Positions 50,838 to 62,735 of a stretch of 64,000 nucleotides of DNA are shown here, piece by piece. The position numbers and the translations under genes were made by a program. This stretch comes from Aphanomyces cochlioides (Eukaryota > Oomycota > Saprolegniomycetes > Saprolegniales > Verrucalvaceae), in assembly GCA_019828595.1 (NCBI GenBank), contig JAHQRK010000001.1:434001-498000 (forward strand), in the 5' to 3' direction. A model generated the notes under the pieces. It saw only the letters and a program-made list of their open reading frames with translations, was not told where the DNA came from and made no database searches. Position 1 is the stretch's first letter. Each line of letters opens with the position of its first letter.

Positions 50838-53800
50838 ACTCTCTCAAAAATTGTTCTCTGGAATCCACCTGGAATCTACCTCCAACCAAAAGCGAGAGGT
50901 AGATTCCAGAAATCACGATTCTGGACCAGAATCCGGATTTGCCATTTTTTCCGTCGTGTTCGGAAAAAGAAGATTCCTTGACCTAGCCCTAACAGAATCA
51001 CCCTGAATCACTCAGAATCATGATAAACCGAACACGGCCTAAATGTCTGGCATTGAGTAATCCGAAGCTTTTGTCGCGAACACCACGTAAGTCATAATTT
51101 TATTCTCATTTAACGGTGCTATCTCCAAGAATTTCCATTGTATTGGATGCTCGATCGAGCTGGACACTCGCAGAAGGATGTATATGTCGCCCAAGTTTCG
51201 ACGATAGCAGGATGTTCAGATTTGCAGAGGCATGATGGAAGATAAGTCGCATTATGCTAAAACTCAAATAGGATGCGCAATATACATAAATCTATCACGT
51301 CACTTGCTCAAGCGTTTTCAAATGAGCCACTTGCAAAAGCTTACTCATTTGTGGTCGTCAGTAATATCATTGAAACGTGGGGTAAGGAAAGTTGACAATC
51401 AAAGTGCTCTCGGTACTTATAGAAAGCTATTGCCCTCTTGATATGACGCCTTCTAACGTTGTATATCAAGCGATGGTCACAAAATTGGTTGAATTTTGTG
51501 AGTCCAACAACATCCCCGTCACTCTACATGGCTTTTACACGCATGAGTGCTCTATCAGGATTCTACATAGCTAACACTATCATAGATTAGATAACATTCC
51601 CCTTAAAGTTCAACTGCAGTCGTCCAGTCCTCCCTCCTGACGCATTATACAGCAGGAAGAAGTTTGCTGTCGGTGGAAAGGCTGCTGAAAAAGCAGTACG
51701 CTCACTATTGTCTAAAGCTCGTGCAATTCCACCAAAGACGTTGTACTCACTAACAGTAAGTCATACCAATATGTAGATGACGGACTCCTAGATCACGTTG
51801 ATCAATGGATCTAAGCCCAATGAGTCTTTTGTGAAAGTGTTCAAACCTAATGAGACGTACACAATCGAAGGGACTATGCGCTCGGCAATGTTACAGTAAA
51901 CTCTATCTGTGGTTGCTGAAGATAGAAATGTGCAGGAAGTTATCAACGATTTCACACAGCAAAGTTTAAAGGAAATGCGTAGGGTAAGTTCTATGCAGGT
52001 TGTTCCTCTCACATTTCTGTAGCGTATAAGAAACATAGTTGCCGACACGCTTGGATCGAAGCCCTCGTGGACAAAAGACATACACAAGCCACATTGGTTC
52101 CCAAACTCTGTTACTTGAGTTGATCCCAAGAACTGGCAGAAGGAAGACTGTGTTATTGTTTGCCAGTCAGCACTTAATGCCATGAACAACGTAAATGCCA
52201 ACAACACATACCTGGAAGGATAACTATAGCATATACATTCATTGTCTTCGTAAGTGTTGTGGATGTCGCTATGAACACTTTGTTGACATAGCTTTATAGT
52301 AGATAACATGTCTAAAATTACCGCTCCATGAAACGCTTCAAGGGAGAGGTCACTTTCCAAACACGAGCAGACGCTATATAGTAGCCATACCAAACTCTCT
52401 TGGTCGAGGTAGATTTCATACTGTCCATTAAATGACAATGCCTATTAGTGCACACACCAATCGACAATGGAGAATGACGCAATGAGAAACGTGGAATCTG
52501 ATCGGTTGGATCTTGTGCAGGCAAACGGCGTTGCCACGCAACCATCGCACTCAGCCACAATGTAAGTTCGGTGTTACACTTGAACTGACTAAATATCATG
52601 CAAAATCAGCTGCACTACATGTAGAAAGCGTACTTGTCTCTTTGAGTGTACTAGGAATACATGCTCGGAATGCCTGTGCACATGCAGAGCTCACTGTCGC
52701 CCAAATGTTGTTTATAGGCGTGCAAGGAATCAATTTAAAAGTCGACTAGCTCTATGTCGTGAAAGTCAGATGAAATTGTCTTTTCCTAGCAAGGACATCC
52801 CAGAAGCGTCACATGTAGAAGCTGCTCTAACCGGTGGTTCGACTGAATTGGTTAGTTGCGAGACATTGCAGGACGATATTGACCATGTATATTGTGGCAC
52901 TGACTCAATATTTACTTGATAACGTTACTGAAGTTGAACCGAGTGATAATGCCTGGTATCCTGCTCAAATGCGTTATCTACAGCTCATGTCAGCTACAGC
53001 GTCAAGTATCACATTATTCCCTGGTACATGCTTTGAGACTTAGTTCACACTAACAAGATGTACAAGAAAATTATATCTCCTACCTAGTTCAAACGACAAT
53101 TCAGTCGAGTTATGTATAGCCAGCCAGTCCATGTATATCGCGGGCTTGTCTACTGCTCCGATGTTCCTCTTGAAATTTTTTGGTGCTCATGTTGTTCATC
53201 TGTGAAGAATTCTAGAGCTCGATCAATTTTGGACAGATCGTACAATGTATTAAATGAATCAGCTGATGCATTGTTCATGGATTGCAAGGATGACAAATAT
53301 TGTATGCATGTCGATGCTTTGAAATCTTTAGTTGTAAACCACGAAAGACCATGCGATGCCACGTTTGACGAAATTGCGCCTGGGATACAATTTGTCTTAC
53401 AGGATGACAAAAAATCGACTGTATTTATCAGCTCGAGTTCCGCAAGCGACCCCCTCGATCGAGCCATCCGCGTCGCAATTTCAAAAAAGAGGTGAAATGT
53501 CTGAAATGTCACTCATCTTCATTGTGTCGACATGCCGCAAATTGGTATGCATTCAAAGGTGAAACATTTTGGGATCCTGATTTGAATATTGATTCCCAAG
53601 ACTGAGAGAACATATATAATGATTTTGACTGTAGAAGCACATTTGAGACATCAAGGTTGTTTTTTTGTACCTCTCCAATATTTTCCAGCATGCAGACGGA
53701 AGATTGGCCAAGAACAAAAATTATCTGTTGAAATCAAATAATGCTGCTTCCACATTCGCCATGTACCACGAATTGTAGTAGGACCAACCACTAAATTCAA

Positions 53801-55981
53801 ACGCAACATATTACAAAGCACGAAATCGAAGTAAAGGTTGGGGGACACACATAGTAGGCCGTGCAATTCGCCATTAGCCACTAGCCTTTTCTTGCAAAGA
53901 CTATTCATGCAGCGTATACGGTCGTTTTAATCTCATAGCGGGAATAAAGATCATATGCAAAGGCTTCTTTTAGGCAGCCATTGTCAATATCAAAATTTGC
54001 TCCACAAACACAAGGAAAAGATGAACTTTGCTGTAATGTGATATGACCGAGACCAATATCTCCAATTTGTCTGAAGCCCCTTGATTCAATGGCTTGTTTA
54101 ATTCGGACGATGCCACTGGTAAACTAACGGGAGCAATAAGTAGTGCTAGAGTTAATTTCATTAAATCCTTCGCATGCCCGCATTGTGGAAATTTAGACAC
54201 TGCTCCTATAATTGTTGGTGACGGCACAAAATTGGCGTGTCGAGTTGGTCTAGCAGGTGATGGGAAAAAAGTCCCAACAATTGATACACCTACGACAGAA
54301 CTATATATCTCGGAAAGAGTTTCCATACGTGATCCCAGAACTAGGAGTCTTCTCAAGTCGTACAGCTGAAACAGACACAAATCTCTAACAAATGAAGCTT
54401 CCCAAATTGATAGCACCCGATTTAGTCTTTCCAATTTATTGCAATCTCTTTCTGTCCATGCCCCATTCATGGTTGGCTTTATTGCAGCAATATCCGCTTC
54501 CGACAATCCGCCTTGCTGTCCTGATGCTTGGTGTAGCTTTATTAACGATCTCTCATCGTCATCATGTGTGCAGAATGGATTAATTCATCATCCAGAATTG
54601 ATCCAACCTGTATTGAGAGCTCTTATTGACAACCAGAAGCTAAACCAACACGAAACAAGCACATTGTATTCTTGTATGCCAATAATGGCAAAATTTCTCA
54701 TGACAAACGGCATGTTATCCGACTCGAAACACTCCTTATGGTCGACTTTTATTCCAATATTGCACAGATTCATACATTTTACAAACTACCTTGATCGTTT
54801 GCCACCACATGAGATACGATCTGTAAATGAAACCCTTCATGAAATCATTAACGACGATGATATCTCCTCTTGGTTCCCAGGAGCGCCATGTGTGCGGAAA
54901 TTGCGCAATTACTCAATGAACTATAATGATGATAAAGTTTGTAACAAGCAAGCTCCGTATTCTAGACACAGACTGCCTGTTTGCCCTCATGGAGTGTGTC
55001 TTGGATTTATGCTATTATTTGATCACGAGTCACCCCTTCATCCGTTCACAATTTTGGCAACACGATGGAAAAATACAGCAGGCAAGCGAATAGTCATTTT
55101 CGATAATGCTTGCAACATACATACCTCTGCCATGAAGAGAGAGCCATATCTCTTTCGAAATGTTCAATTCTTCGTAGACAGATTCCACTTCTTTAATCAT
55201 ATAAACTGCTCGAGGAATCTCCTTTCAACAATTTAGCCTGACAATTCTTTCTAGTGGATATTGTATAGATAACTTTCCTCAATATGCTGTGCTTGCCACA
55301 GTTCTATGTGAAGTCTACAACAAGTCTCTAAAACCAATTGTGCCAAGTGCCGGCTACATGGGAAAATCACATTTTCTTCTGTTTGTGAAGCATTTCATGA
55401 CAGAAATCAACTCACGAAAAATAGAAGAAGTAATTGACGAATGTAAAAGGCAAGGAAAAAAGCACAGTGACTGGGTCGCTGTAAATCATTTGATAACTCA
55501 AATGCAAGGAGATTTGACGAAGGCCAAGCCCTGCAGCGAAAAACAATTATGTGCATTTTGCTCAAGCTAGTATGGACATGCAAATCACGCAATAGTCACT
55601 TCCAGTGATTGTTTGTCATCTATAAGTGCATAATGGAGCTTTATTGGAATGCGGTATCTCACGAAATTCTTCCCTTATCCAAACGATGATTCCTTATCTT
55701 GGTTATTGTGCCACAACAAAACCCGCGAAGGATTCACAATCCAACGATGGAAGGTCAATGAGGTATATTCGTTTTTGTTGTCAGATCAATCAAGTGACAA
55801 TCGAGCCAAAACCAAGTTGGAACAGCAACAAAGTAAAACTGACACACTCGGACTCCTGTCGTCGAAAGAGTTGAAATGAGCAATGCATCTGTTTAAATAG
55901 CACATCATCAGTTTGTTTGTGTGTAATACATTGTGGCGCAATGTGGTGCACAGATGGATAAAAGCAAGTAAAAAGGGTTCA

Positions 55982-56080
55982 TTTCCACACTCATGCACTG
56001 TTTGTACGGTTACTTCTTCCTCGGAATTAAGCGTCGACAGTTGGCAATCGTTTATGGCAAGAACGAGCAAACACTATAGA
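55982..56080 (+). pseudogene. Fragment of an IS630-like transposase N-terminus
   Basis: The frame reads LMHCLYGYFFLGIKRRQLAI, closely resembling VMHALYGYYFLGVSKQEL of the intact gene at 23483. It ends at a stop just before the 113-bp MITE at 56089. No further part of the gene follows. Confidence 0.6.
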
Positions 56081-56088
56081 GGTTCACA

Positions 56089-56201
56089 CAGTCGCTTCAG
56101 CGGCTGAGGCTGACAAATTACGTTAGCCAATCAAAGTTGTGCTGACTGAACACACTGTGAGGATAACTTTGGATTGTCAGCCACAGCCACTGAAGCGACT
56201 G
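56089..56201. mobile_element. 113-bp foldback element or MITE
   Basis: CAGTCGCTTCAGCGGCTGAG at 56089 is inverted at 56175-56201 (25 of 27 bases, ending GGCTGACAA). A GAGCAAACA-(CT)-ATAG motif occurs on both sides (56067 and 56203), but not immediately at both ends, so the target duplication is uncertain. Confidence 0.65.
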
Positions 56202-56495
56202 GGAGAGCAAACAATAGACCTTTAAAGCAAAAACGATGATACTTACGATGTCGCTGTTGTCTCGATGGGCCACCTCATTGAAGTAGATGATAGCGTGGCG
56301 GATGTAGAACACGTTCAATCACTAAGCACAACAGTCTTCGCGATATGTTGCAGTTGAAGTGATGTCAGGGTGTCTATCAACGAGAAACCTCATGTGCATG
56401 GAGATGGGATGAGAAATGTGAGATGTCTGTGTCATCCATGCGAGATCTGGTCAATCTAATTGAACAAGTTTAAACCAAGGTTGGTCCTTAGAAAC
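56202..56495. other. Short gap, no gene
   Basis: No coding sequence or repeat boundary is supported. Confidence 0.5.
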
Positions 56496-56498
56496 GAG

Positions 56499-57102
56499 GA
56501 CCCAAAATTGTCACACACCTTTTGCTGAATGACACACACAAATATATTAAAAACACAGAGAATAATCTGACGGAATAATCTGACGGTCACACACGTTTGT
56601 ATTAACAACACACAATGAAAATAATAATAAACAAAATTTCTGAATAGCACATTAAGGCGTCTGAATGACACACAATTATTTGTGAACAACACATTAAAAC
56701 TGCTGAAGTCCACACAAAGAAGCCTGAACAGCACAAATTGGGATTGGGAAGTATCCTATTATGACACTAGTACTACTCCACACCTAACAGGGTCTCCTCG
56801 AGGGTTTTGCAGTTGACAGCGCGGGCACGCGCTGTTAACAATTGTAAAACCCCTTTCACGAAGGGGTTCGCCGGTGGGGTTAGGGTCAGGCATTGCAAAA
56901 GAAAACCTGGACGAAGATTGTACGGTATGCAAACGTTAAGTGCGCGAAGCGCACTTATCATAGTAGTGTACTAATGTTGTAGGGAAATTTCCCAAGATTA
57001 AGATGTCAAGGAAGGTATTTAAAACATATGCTTTTCTGTGTTTTTAATACTAGTATATTTTTGTGTGGCGTTCAGCAAAAGGTGTGTGACAAAATTTGGG
57101 TC
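56499..57102. repeat. Repeat-bounded, hairpin-rich segment
   Basis: 56499-56557 and 57036-57102 are inverted copies (GACCCAAA..TTGTCACACACC TTTTGCTGAA). The left half contains several degenerate CTGAA..ACACAC units about 30-40 bp long. At 56802-56956 lie three GC-richer stem-loops: 56802-56852 (imperfect, about 22-bp arms), 56848-56868 (AACCCCTT/AAGGGGTT) and 56938-56956 (AAGTGCGC/GCGCACTT). No gene is seen. It is probably a decayed non-autonomous element. Confidence 0.6.
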
Positions 57103-57230
57103 TCCTTAGAAACTAGGTTATATAAGTATAAAAACACGCTAAAATAATAAAACGCAAGAAAACGCGTTTTATTTGGTTTTAACCTGTTTTTATCCAAAAA
57201 GCCTAGGTTAAACTTAAATTGCTCACACGA

Positions 57231-58543
57231 CTAAAAGTCTTGAGAGAGTTGCGATTCGACACCAACACTGCGACCAGCTAAAGCTGCGCGACTCGCATCA
57301 ATTCTTTCTTGGCGGCGTTCAATGTATCTGTGGCGTCGTTCGCTAGTAATCAGAGCACGATCCTCAGCCATGGAGTGATAGCGAGCAAGAACAGAAGTGT
57401 AGAAACCGCGATCTTCAGTACGAATAGGGTGCATATTCAGGTGGAAGTTTGTCAAAGCAAATGACAATCGTTGAACAACATCGTACGTCGACTCAGACCA
57501 CTTGAAGGTGGCGTACGAAATCTTCCAAGCTTGCACGTTCGACCAAAGAGATTTTCGACAATCACACGATCCGACGAGACTCGCTCGTTTCGATCAATAT
57601 CCATGCGCGACGAAATACTTTCGCGGGGTTTCTCCATTGGACGGATGCTGCGGATAGCATCGTCGACACCTTCGTACCCTTTATCCATGATTACAGCCCA
57701 TGATTCGGGAAACTGGGTCCCTCCTTCACCACCATCAAACAATTTGTCGATCGGATAACGTCTTCCGAAGGTTGGTTCGATGCGTCTCCAGGCGATCCAC
57801 AAATATAGTCGAGTGAGATACTACGCCAGGACGGTGACTTGAAAGCAACACTTACTTCCCGCTTGGTGACACCGAGGCTTCCAACTTGTAGCCATAGAGC
57901 TTATGCTTCCCAGAGAAGTAACGCTTTGCGTCGGCAAAGGTACCTGACGGACGATTGGCAGGCTGAAACTTTACATCAGTCGCATACAAGGCTTTAGGAA
58001 AACGATGGAACCTCTTGTTCGTTGACGAAAGGGTCTCCATGGCAATTGGTCGGACGAATTGCTCGAATAAGCAGGGTTCAACGAGGTGAAGGATGCGCAT
58101 AACAACTTTCTCAAAGGTGGGAGTACGCATTCCAAAATCCAAAGCATGTCGTTCCCATGAGTCATAGTGCTTCATTACGCATAAAAGCATAAAAATGCAT
58201 CCTTGGCAGACGTCTGATTCTGTCGTCCTCGTCCATCGTACCACGCAGCATGGACGTGCTCTTCACACACGCCCCAAAGGATGTCGAACTCCACGTTCGT
58301 AAAATTCGTCATCGTTATGATGGCATCTCGACGGAGAGACAGATATGAATCCATCACAGGGGTATCAAAAACGGACGGAATGTCCACTTCATCCGCATTT
58401 TCAATGGCTTTAGCAAGGTTTTCGAACAAACGGGTTGAGCGACGGAGGTTGTTCGCCTCCTCGTCGGCAATGACAGTCAATCGATTCAAAGCGTCTTCAC
58501 TCATTCGATTATGAAGTATGTTAGTCAAGTATCTTTTCTTCAT
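57231..58543 (-). pseudogene. Divergent Harbinger-type transposase (DDE_4), broken (Harbinger IV)
   Basis: From ATG 58543: an N-terminal region (LNRLTVIADEEANNLR), then NVEFDILWGVCEEHV. After a frame slip near 58190-58240 come FGMRTPTFEKVVMRIL, LYATDVKFQPANRP (first aspartate) and FSGKHKLYGYKLEASVSP. A short intron or slip near 57845 follows, then HRPGVVSHSTIF in one frame and SWAVIMDKGYEGVDDAI (second aspartate) and SSDRVIVENLFGR (glutamate) in another. The last frame (57536-57231) ends near QLSQDF. It belongs to a different DDE_4 branch from Harbingers I-III. It is head to head with the Myb-like gene at 59082. At least three slips make it non-functional. Confidence 0.8.
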
Positions 58544-59081
58544 GATCTTATTGCTATCCAGTCGTCAATGAATGGCACAGGACCTTTGTTAATATCTCGT
58601 ATCTTGATTTTTATATGGTTATACAATCTTCCCTATTACTTAGTATATAGATATTTTTGAGTTTTTGTGAGAAGTATCAATTTTGGGAGAAAACGCCACA
58701 ATTCGGAGATGGCTTCATTTCTGGGATATGTCAAAACCGATGATCAGTTTGCTCAAATCAGACATGAGCGTTTTGCTCATCCTATACAAGCATATTTCAA
58801 TGATATCTCTCTCTGGTGTATTTCATGATGCTCGTTTTTGGTTTAGAGTTTTAATAGGGAGATGTTGCAAACTCATCCATAGCTGTGTCTGTGTATCTTG
58901 TGAATTATCCTCCAACATTTTATCAAATATATGGAAACTCTCAGATTTAATCGTGGAGTCCATGAAATTCGACGATTTCATGGATCCCAAGTCATCCGGT
59001 TAAACGCCTCTCTAAAGAGGCACGTCCGGTTATTTTAATATAGCGACGTTTGAATGTATCTCGTCGTCAGTCCCATTTACG
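58544..59081. promoter_or_regulatory. Divergent intergenic region between the two Harbinger IV genes
   Basis: 540 bp of AT-rich DNA between oppositely oriented starts, so it should hold both promoters. No specific motif is recognised. It contains a small hairpin near 59000-59030 (CCGGTTAAACGCCTC/GAGGCACGTCCGG). Confidence 0.35.
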
Positions 59082-59643
59082 ATGAGTTGGTGGAGCGACC
59101 AAGACGACTTGGTGCTACTCACTCAAGTGAACAATGACAGACCCTTCCTCTCCAAAACAGGCGTCATGAAAGCCTGGGATGAGGTGGCCAGCAAGCTCGC
59201 ACAAGTTCCCGACTTTAGCCGTACAGACCTGGACGGCAAAAAGCTGGAAAACAGGTTTGCAAATCTCCTTGCAAAACACAAAGATTTTCAAACAACATCG
59301 AAATATCAATCAGGAATAGAAGAGGAGCTTACTACAAAAATCATTCTCCTCGACGAGCTCTTAGAGTAGATTGCAGGACAACGAGTCTAATCCAAGAGAT
59401 ATTACCACTCCACAAAAACGAAACTACATTTCCGATATCCACGAAAAGGAAATCAAACTCGACGAAGAAAAACTCGCTTTCAAAAAGCTCAAATTGGAAA
59501 AAGACTCAATTGAGCGAGAGAAAGAAAGAGAGGAGCGTGCAAAAGATCGAGAAGAACGACGTCTTGATCGTGAACTTGAGCAAAAGAGATCATCAGATAT
59601 GATGCATATCATGCAGATTCTGTTAGAAAAGATTAATCGCTAA
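59082..59643 (+). pseudogene. Myb/SANT-like protein of Harbinger IV, frame broken once
   Basis: ATG 59082 starts MSWWSDQDDLVLLTQVNND, a Myb/SANT-like helix, followed by VMKAWDEVASKLAQ and LENRFANLLAKHKDF. A stop at 59367-59369 lies next to a +1 frame in which the protein continues: IHEKEIKLDEEKLAFKKLKLEKDSI and a highly charged coiled coil (arginine/glutamate repeats), ending at 59643. A single-base slip near 59350-59370 explains the break. This N-terminal Myb plus C-terminal charged helix is common in Harbinger accessory proteins. Its 3' part recurs in degenerate form twice downstream. Confidence 0.75.
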
Positions 59644-60667
59644 ACTTCATACAGTCAAAACATATGAGTTGCTTCATTATAATGTTCCTGCTAAGAAGGA
59701 GGAGTTCGCAAAAACAATGTTTGTCTGGTTGCAAACATTGTAGCATCAATAGAAACATTGTCGGACTGACCACCATGCCGACATTTTAAAACATAATGTT
59801 TTGTTGGTCATAAGTGATAATTGTCCATAATGAATTCATAAGGCATTAAGGCGACTCAACCTATTGGCACGTTTCAACAGTGTTGTGTTCGAACCAAAAT
59901 GTCCTGACTACGCCTAGTCCAATATGCCATAAGCTGGATCAAAATAAATTAGATAACCGCTGATGTCATCTTTATTTTCATTACCTTAATTCATAGATCA
60001 GCTCTTAGAGCTTGAGAAAGTTGCTCACACAAAAAGAAAGAGACAAAAGTCTCAATTAATTGAAATGTCCAAAAAAGTAAATACACCATAAAGATATCCA
60101 TGAAAAGGAAATCAAAATCGACGTAGCAACCTTGTGTTAAAAAGTCTCAAATTAGGAAAGGATTCAATGAAGCGACAAAACGAAATAGAAGAGCGAGCAA
60201 AAGATGGACAAAAAGGACGTCTTGATCAATAAATTGAGCAAAAGAAATCGTTAGATATAATGCATATCATGCAAATTCTGTTAATGAAGTATAAACCCTT
60301 AAATTCATACATTAAATACGTCTGCGTTGTTAACATGCAGATATTCCTGCAAAGAAGGAGTAATTCATACACATATTACAACTGAGTTGAAATCATCCAG
60401 TCCAATGCGCCATAAGCTGGAGCACAATAAATTAAGTATCCTTTGAAGCCATGTTTGTTTTGTTACGATAATTGCTTGACGAGCTTTTAGAGATCAGGAA
60501 CTGCCCAGGCAGAAAAGGTACAGAGAAAAAATCACAATTAGAAGACAAGTAAACAGTAGATATAGGCCAAATATATCTTAGAAAAGCCAAACAAAGACTT
60601 GGGATAGGATTGCGAAATAGGGATTCCAAATCAGGTGATGCTGCCACTCCCTGACAACGCAGTTATA
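59353..60667 (+). repeat. Tandem degenerate copies of the Harbinger IV Myb tail and flank
   Basis: The motif GA(C/T)(G/C)AGCT(C/T)TTAGAG starts units at about 59353, 60002 and 60478. Each first two units contain the KEIK..DEEKLA..KL-type coding tail, the ATGCATATCATGCA(G/A)ATTCT end, then CAGTCCAAT(A/G)..CCATAAGCTGGA and an AATAAATTA stretch (59930, 60405). The third unit is cut by the pogo element at 60668 and resumes at 62763. Confidence 0.72.
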
Positions 60668-60890
60668 CAGGGAACGACCATCCACTTGGCCTATCGAACT
60701 TTTGATATGGTACTGCTATAAATTTAACCAATCAAAAAAATTAATTGAAATTTTGCTCTCCGATTGGCGGGATTTTTATTCGCGCCAAAGAGCAATTTAA
60801 ATTACACGTTGCCTCAATTTTAATGCCATAAATCATCCCACGAAGAAGTACTCATCACACACGATTGAGGAGCGTCGTCGTGCCCTTGAG

Positions 60891-62000
60891 TTGTTGAAGA
60901 CAATGTCGTCCTATGCGGTTGCACAGGAGATGGACATACCGCGACGCACGATACGAAATTGGGCTTCCAACAGTGATGCCATAGAAGCCTTCAAGGGCAG
61001 CAAAATGCGTAAGAAGCTAAAGTCTGTAGGAAGAGCAGAGATGCTCCCCGACCCTAATGGCTTAAAAGAATATATGACACTCATGCGGGCAAAGGAGCGC
61101 GCTCTAACATGCACTCACGTAATCAAGTGGATCAAGAAGAACCGCCGGGAGTGGCTTCGGTCATATTTGAGCGACAAGTCCAACGGATACAAGTCTCTAC
61201 TGCGGCTACTCCAGCGTTTTTCGCATCGTCATGGATTTTCTCGTCAGAGGCCTGGCAAATTGAAGCTCAAGCAAGATGTACTGATGTCGATTCGCGACGA
61301 ATTTGCGGCCGACTTCCATCGACAGTATGAAACGTACGACGACTGCTTCAGGTACAATGTTGATGAAACTGGAATTTATTATGAAATGCCACCTCGTATC
61401 ATTTGGTCGATACGAGGTGGCGATGCCAAGATATCTGCTGGTGAGAAGAATGCCTACCGCATGACTGCGGTGTTGACGATACGCGGCGATGGCAAGAAAC
61501 TACCTCTCATGTTCATCATCCGAGGAAAGCCCGGCGGCAGGATCGCGACGAATGAGATTCCCACGTATCCTGTTGGCCATTCCTACGCAGTACAAGAGAA
61601 GGCGTGGATGGATGGTGTCGTTTGGAAACAATACCTTGTTGACGTCCTCGAGCAAGATATCGAAGGGCCCTCAGTCGTGATGCTTGACAATTTCGAGCCC
61701 CATGTCAGTGTGTCGTCCTACAAGGCAATCAACGATATGGGGTGTCATGTCTGTGCCTTACCACCCAACTCGACGTCGGTCTGTCAGCCTTTGGACGTTG
61801 GAATAATGGCGCCGTTCAAGTGCCACATGCGGGACATTTGGCTTGATGAAGACGACATCGAAGATGATGAAACTGAGGATCTTGAGTCACCAACTGCCGC
61901 CAAGAAGAGACTTGCCCTGATCAACCGCTCCATTTTGGCCTGGGGACGCATCACGGAAGATGAAATTTGCCGCAGTTTTGAAAAAGTTTTGCAGCAGTAA
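60891..62000 (+). CDS. pogo-type transposase (DDE_1), intact
   Basis: A 369-codon uninterrupted frame within perfect pogo termini. An ATG at 60891 gives MLKTMSSYAVAQEM; a second ATG lies at 60903, and an in-frame extension upstream of 60891 is possible (TIEERRRALELLK precedes it without a start in the DNA from about 60852). The N-terminal HTH (AVAQEMDIPRRTIRNW) is followed by a central helix region. Catalytic residues: NVDETGIYYEMPPR (first D), VVMLDNFEPH (second D), LPPNSTSVCQPLDVGIM (third D), with 35 residues between the last two. The C-terminus is acidic and then ends SFEKVLQQ. No lesion is seen. Together with the terminal repeats this is the best candidate here for an autonomous, mobile element. 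Confidence 0.93.
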   Translation: MLKTMSSYAVAQEMDIPRRTIRNWASNSDAIEAFKGSKMRKKLKSVGRAEMLPDPNGLKEYMTLMRAKERALTCTHVIKWIKKNRREWLRSYLSDKSNGYKSLLRLLQRFSHRHGFSRQRPGKLKLKQDVLMSIRDEFAADFHRQYETYDDCFRYNVDETGIYYEMPPRIIWSIRGGDAKISAGEKNAYRMTAVLTIRGDGKKLPLMFIIRGKPGGRIATNEIPTYPVGHSYAVQEKAWMDGVVWKQYLVDVLEQDIEGPSVVMLDNFEPHVSVSSYKAINDMGCHVCALPPNSTSVCQPLDVGIMAPFKCHMRDIWLDEDDIEDDETEDLESPTAAKKRLALINRSILAWGRITEDEICRSFEKVLQQ

Positions 62001-62735
62001 AGTTATCTTGTTTTTTGTATTGAATTTGTGTGTTTGGGGGTCCAGGGTTAAGGGGGGGGGTATTTTGTCTAATATTTTTTCGCTCAATATTTTTGTTCTT
62101 CATAATGAATACAAGTTATTTTATTGATATAATTTAAATTTTATATTAAAAAGGTGGGGGCGCACTGCCATCCAATTGGATGGCCCCATGCTAATCTTTC
62201 ACCCCTCACATCATGTGTAAAGTAACATGTGCTACAAGAACAGGTCAGCTCACATTTCGCATGCTTACCCTATTCCCAGACAATATGCCCAGAGGTATCC
62301 TCAGACTGATTTTTGAATCCCAAAATATCATACCATTCATTTGTTGGTTCGCCCTCGGTTCAATTCCGGTTGGGTAGATACTTTTTCAATATTTGAGTAT
62401 GGCATCTATATTGGCGCAACAGACAAGGCAAAATACAATCAATTCAAAGGTGAAACATACTTCCTATGGATTTTTTGGTATCGCTGGCATCCACTCAAAG
62501 CTGACAAAACAATGAATTCTTTGATATTTGAACCACTTTCATTCTGTATACTGCTCTGTAATGAAATTCGACATTAATAAATGCAAACTTGATCTGAATT
62601 TAAATACACTGTCATAAAATATGTTTTCCTGAATAAAATTTCCTACATTGCATCTAATTGGACAAAAGAAAAGACGAATTTCGAAGTATACTGACCAATC
62701 CGAGGCGACTATTCGTGAGTATTCGAAGTAATTCT
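62001..62735. other. 3' non-coding arm of pogo element II
   Basis: Contains a 9-G run near 62053-62061 and the 18-bp perfect palindrome GCCATCCAATTGGATGGC (62167-62184). No second gene is seen. Confidence 0.6.

Larger units (their letters stand above)
48526..51039. mobile_element. PIF/Harbinger element III, complete, inserted in the KDZ gene
   Basis: Inverted ends GGCCGTGTTCGG (48526 and 51039), TAA duplications at 48523-48525 and 51040-51042. At 2514 bp, its genes are in the opposite order to element II (Myb-like on plus, transposase on minus), again convergent. Sub-terminal AGAATCATGATTC-like motifs occur at both ends. Confidence 0.93.
48287..55879 (+). pseudogene. KDZ-superfamily (Kyakuja-Dileera-Zisupton) transposase, multi-exon, split by Harbinger III
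   Basis: From ATG 48287 a SAP-like motif (LSKTTLLALLKWATGKG, LKKRDVKERLEEL) is cut at 48525 and resumes at 51043-51086 before a GTAAGT donor. Further exon pieces: about 51612-51760 (ALYSRKKFAVGGKAAEKAV), 51792-51985 (SFVKVFKPNETYTIEG), 52022-52180, and a cysteine-rich stretch at 52606-52700 (CTTCRKRTC..CSECLCTCRAHC). A further Cys/His cluster KCLKCHSSSLCRHA lies near 53490-53530. The catalytic part 54094-55236 is open except for TGA at 54367-54369: FACPHCGNL, IIVGDGTKL (first aspartate), LPVCPHGVCLGFML, RIVIFDNACNIH (second aspartate), FFVDRFHFFNHINCS. A frameshift near 55230 leads to VYNKSLKPIV..AGYMGKSHFLLF and the C-terminus to 55879. The SAP, CxC zinc clusters and DNACNIH/DRFH motifs are KDZ hallmarks. 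Several stops and slips make it inactive. No terminal repeats were found. Confidence 0.78.

Noticed and set aside
26787..55879. Functional link between the P4H expansion and the KDZ element
   Set aside because: The fungal KDZ association concerns TET/JBP DNA-modifying oxygenases, not membrane-anchored P4Hs, and the genes are over 16 kb apart with other elements between them.
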